Positions 42,264 through 43,985 of a stretch of 43,985 nucleotides of DNA are shown here, in pieces. Both the position numbers and the translations under genes were made by a program. Where the stretch lies: positions 1 to 43,985 of the forward strand of contig NZ_JASJOE010000028.1 in NCBI RefSeq assembly GCF_030163755.1, read 5' to 3'. Under the pieces are notes generated by a model. It saw only the letters and a list, made by a program, of their open reading frames with translations. It did not search any database and was not told where the DNA came from. Origin of the DNA: Roseicyclus amphidinii (GTDB taxonomy: Bacteria; Pseudomonadota; Alphaproteobacteria; Rhodobacterales; Rhodobacteraceae). How positions within the stretch are numbered: position 1 is the stretch's first letter; every line of letters starts with the position of its first letter.

Positions 42264-43412
42264 ATGCGTGTTTCGCGCCGCAGCGCCGTTGATCCGTTCA
42301 TCGTCATGGATGTCATGGAGGCCGCCCGCGCCGCCGAAGAGGCGGGTCGCCACATCATCCACATGGAAGTGGGCCAGCCCGGCACCGGCGCGCCACGGGC
42401 CGCGCGGCAGCGGCTGGCCGAGGAGATGGAGAAGGGGCCGCTGGGCTACACCGTGGCGCTGGGGCGGCCCGACCTGCGCGCGGCCATCGCGGCGCTCCAT
42501 GGCGAGTGGTATGATCTCGACCTCGACCCGGCGCGCGTGATCCTGACTTCGGGGGCGTCGGGCGGGTTCCTTCTGGCCTTCTCGGCGCTGTTCGACGCGG
42601 GCGACCGCGTTGGGCTGGGCGAGCCGTGCTACCCGTCCTATCGTCAGATCCTGACCGCGATGAGCCTCGAGCCGGTTGCGCTGCGCACCGAGCTGGCGAC
42701 GCGCTATCAGCCGGTGCCGGGGCAGTTGACCGGTGACCTCGCCGGTTTGATCGTGGCCAGCCCCGCCAATCCGACCGGGACCATGCTGGGCAAGCCCGAG
42801 CTGCAAGGTTTGAGTGATACTTCAACATCGCTTGGTATATCCCTGATTTCGGACGAGATTTACCACGGGCTTCAATACGGGGACCGCGCCGTCAGCGCGC
42901 TGGAAGTGACCGATGACGTCTATGTCATCAACTCCTTCTCCAAGTATTTCTCGATGACCGGGTGGCGGTTGGGCTGGATGGTCGTGCCGCCGGATCACGT
43001 GCGCGTGGTCGAGCGGCTGGCGCAGAACATGTTCATCTGCCCCAGCCACGCCAGCCAGATCGCCGCCCTTGGCGCCCTCAGCCCCGAGGGGCGCGCGGAA
43101 TTGGATGAACATCGCACCGTATATGTCAGGAATCGCAAGATTTTGCTTGATGGTCTGGCAGCCGCGGGCTTGACCGGAACTGCCCCCGCCGACGGGGCGT
43201 TTTACGTCTATGTCGATGTCTCGCACCTGACCGATGACAGCCTTGCGCTCTGCTCCCGCATCCTTGCGGAGGCGGGCGTCGCGGTCACGCCGGGCCTCGA
43301 TTTCGACAAGGCGCGGGGGGCTGGGTTCCTGCGGCTCTCCTATGCGCGCTCGACGCCCGAGATCGAGGAAGGCGTGGCACGTCTGGCCCGGTTCTTCGGC
43401 ACTCTGGCGTGA
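42264..43412 (+). CDS. PLP-dependent class I/II aminotransferase
   Basis: 382-aa fold-type I aminotransferase. It starts MRVSRRSAVDPFIVMDVMEA; HMEVGQPGTGAPRAA binds substrate; VASPANPTGTM has the conserved Asn; the PLP-binding Lys227 lies in INSFSKYFSMTGWRLGWMV; and GAGFLRLSYARS carries the carboxylate-binding Arg. The subgroup resembles aspartate/alanine-type transaminases; amino donor unknown. GGAGGG lies 5 nt before the ATG. Two short stretches (about 42806-42860 and 43105-43165) use AT-rich and rare codons (ATA, AGG, GTA) unlike the rest of the gene. Confidence 0.92.
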   Translation: MRVSRRSAVDPFIVMDVMEAARAAEEAGRHIIHMEVGQPGTGAPRAARQRLAEEMEKGPLGYTVALGRPDLRAAIAALHGEWYDLDLDPARVILTSGASGGFLLAFSALFDAGDRVGLGEPCYPSYRQILTAMSLEPVALRTELATRYQPVPGQLTGDLAGLIVASPANPTGTMLGKPELQGLSDTSTSLGISLISDEIYHGLQYGDRAVSALEVTDDVYVINSFSKYFSMTGWRLGWMVVPPDHVRVVERLAQNMFICPSHASQIAALGALSPEGRAELDEHRTVYVRNRKILLDGLAAAGLTGTAPADGAFYVYVDVSHLTDDSLALCSRILAEAGVAVTPGLDFDKARGAGFLRLSYARSTPEIEEGVARLARFFGTLA

Positions 43413-43432
43413 CGCCAAGGCCGTGGTCATCC

Positions 43433-43458
43433 GTGCCGCGATGCGCCGCGGCGTTTTT
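43433..43458 (+). terminator. Intrinsic terminator after the aminotransferase
   Basis: GCCGCG (43435-43440) pairs with CGCGGC (43447-43452) around ATGCGC, with possible G-U extension, followed by G and TTTTT (43454-43458). It lies 21 nt past the stop. Confidence 0.65.
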
Positions 43459-43526
43459 CGCGGGAGGGACGCCCAAAGTCCTTGGGCCTGCCGGGGCGGT
43501 CTGGTAACCTGTCGGCAACCAAGACC

Positions 43527-43985
43527 ATGACCGGGACCAACCCCGTGCGCCGAGCAGCAGTAACCCGTGTTCTGGCCAGCCTTGTGCTGTGCCTTTTGCC
43601 CATCGTCGCCCAGGCGCAGGGGTTTGGCGCGCTGTCGCGCCTTTTGCCCGAGGACAGCCGGATCGTGGCGTCGGGCGACGGGGTGTCCGTCACGCTGGGC
43701 CTGAGCCAGCCGGTGCCGTTCCGTGTCTTCACGCTGGCCGACCCGGCGCGCGTTGTCGTCGATTTCCGCGAAGTCGCCTTCGGCGACTGGCCCGAGGCAC
43801 AGGCGGATGCCTTGCCGCCGGGCATTGCGTCGCTGGCGGCGGGGCCCGCGCGCGAGGCGGGCTGGACCCGTCTGGTGCTGACGTTGACCGCACCGCTGGC
43901 CCCGCGGACCGCGGCGATGACGACCGACCCCGCGAGCGGCATGGCGCAGGTCGCGGTGACCCTTGCACCGGTCGCCGAGGACGAG
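43527..43985 (+). CDS. amiC: N-acetylmuramoyl-L-alanine amidase (AMIN domain), N-terminal part
   Basis: The first 153 codons are present; the gene runs off the window. Residues 1-31 are a signal peptide with a basic start (MTGTNPVRRAAVTRVLASLV), a hydrophobic core and cleavage after AQA. Residues 45-150 match an AMIN domain: GVSVTLGLSQPVPFRVFTLA, then RVVVDFREVAFGDW and GWTRLVLTLTAPL. AMIN domains target cell-wall amidases to the division site; the catalytic Amidase_3 domain would follow outside the window. A possible promoter is TTGGGC (43482) with TAACCT (43505), 17 nt apart. Weak ribosome site. Confidence 0.85.
   Translation, partial: MTGTNPVRRAAVTRVLASLVLCLLPIVAQAQGFGALSRLLPEDSRIVASGDGVSVTLGLSQPVPFRVFTLADPARVVVDFREVAFGDWPEAQADALPPGIASLAAGPAREAGWTRLVLTLTAPLAPRTAAMTTDPASGMAQVAVTLAPVAEDE

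Noticed and set aside
38289-42806. Very long open frame antisense to rne and flanking genes (about 1500 codons)
   Set aside because: It runs opposite to clear rne, DsbA-like and aminotransferase genes, has low-complexity Arg/Gly/Leu content and no recognisable domain; a by-product of GC3 bias.

Overview
The window (about 44 kb, very GC-rich) reads as chromosomal DNA of an alphaproteobacterium of the Rhodobacterales (Rhodobacter/Roseobacter group). This rests on gene content: a DUF1476 protein matching the F1-ATPase zeta subunit, an RNase E with a long acidic insertion in its S1 domain and a GWW-containing C-terminus, a betaine-homocysteine-type methyltransferase with a separate corrinoid protein instead of one-piece MetH, a purC-purS-purQ cluster and malate synthase G. 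Coding density is high. There is no prophage, insertion sequence, CRISPR array, rRNA or recognisable tRNA. Strong GC3 bias creates long empty antisense frames, which were left out.

Layout. 1-4.7 kb: a truncated acyltransferase, a DUF1624 membrane protein, a photolyase-family flavoprotein, a small membrane protein and a WYL regulator/VOC protein pair. 4.8-12.4 kb (+): aminopeptidase N, a DUF2256 protein, a Hint-domain protein, malate synthase G with a GlcG-like protein, and a PuuD-type amidase. 12.5-20.5 kb (all -): DUF4149 protein, a small ORF, ATP-dependent DNA ligase, gap1, a polar amino-acid ABC transporter, a 47-aa membrane protein, and a PepSY / cytochrome b561 / membrane-bound LuxR set. 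20.7-25.7 kb: ccdAB, gap2, DUF808, RNase D, a lipoprotein and SufE. 25.8-31.5 kb (mostly -): DUF1638, EamA transporter, PPP-type phosphatase, GNAT, corrinoid protein, a small conserved protein and a homocysteine methyltransferase; this contains parts of a split B12-dependent methionine synthase. 31.7-38.1 kb: zeta subunit, purC-purS-adh-purQ, and a DctB/DctD two-component pair. 38.1-44 kb: RNase E behind a 411-nt leader region, a DsbA/ScsC-like oxidoreductase, an aminotransferase and the N-terminus of an AMIN-domain amidase.

Functional links. Central carbon control shows in two gap paralogues that both carry GTTAGCG-type palindromes upstream, resembling LacI-family (CceR-like) operators. C2 metabolism is represented by glcB-glcG, one-carbon/methionine metabolism by the methyltransferase-corrinoid cluster, and de novo purine synthesis by the pur genes.

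Most unusual signals. (1) Two arrays of tandem, sequence-diverged perfect or near-perfect palindromes of 18-24 nt, with centres 22-24 nt apart, each starting 5-7 nt from a stop codon (25746-25812 and 29499-29588). (2) A 25-nt element repeated three times between co-directional genes (11040, 15059, 32976) that carries a Shine-Dalgarno-like run and an ATG. (3) A DctD lacking the sigma54-contacting GAFTGA loop. (4) A Hint protein without its Cys nucleophile and a CcdB without the C-terminal Trp. (5) gap paralogues that differ at the NAD/NADP-determining residue. All functional statements are read from sequence alone; no database search was run.
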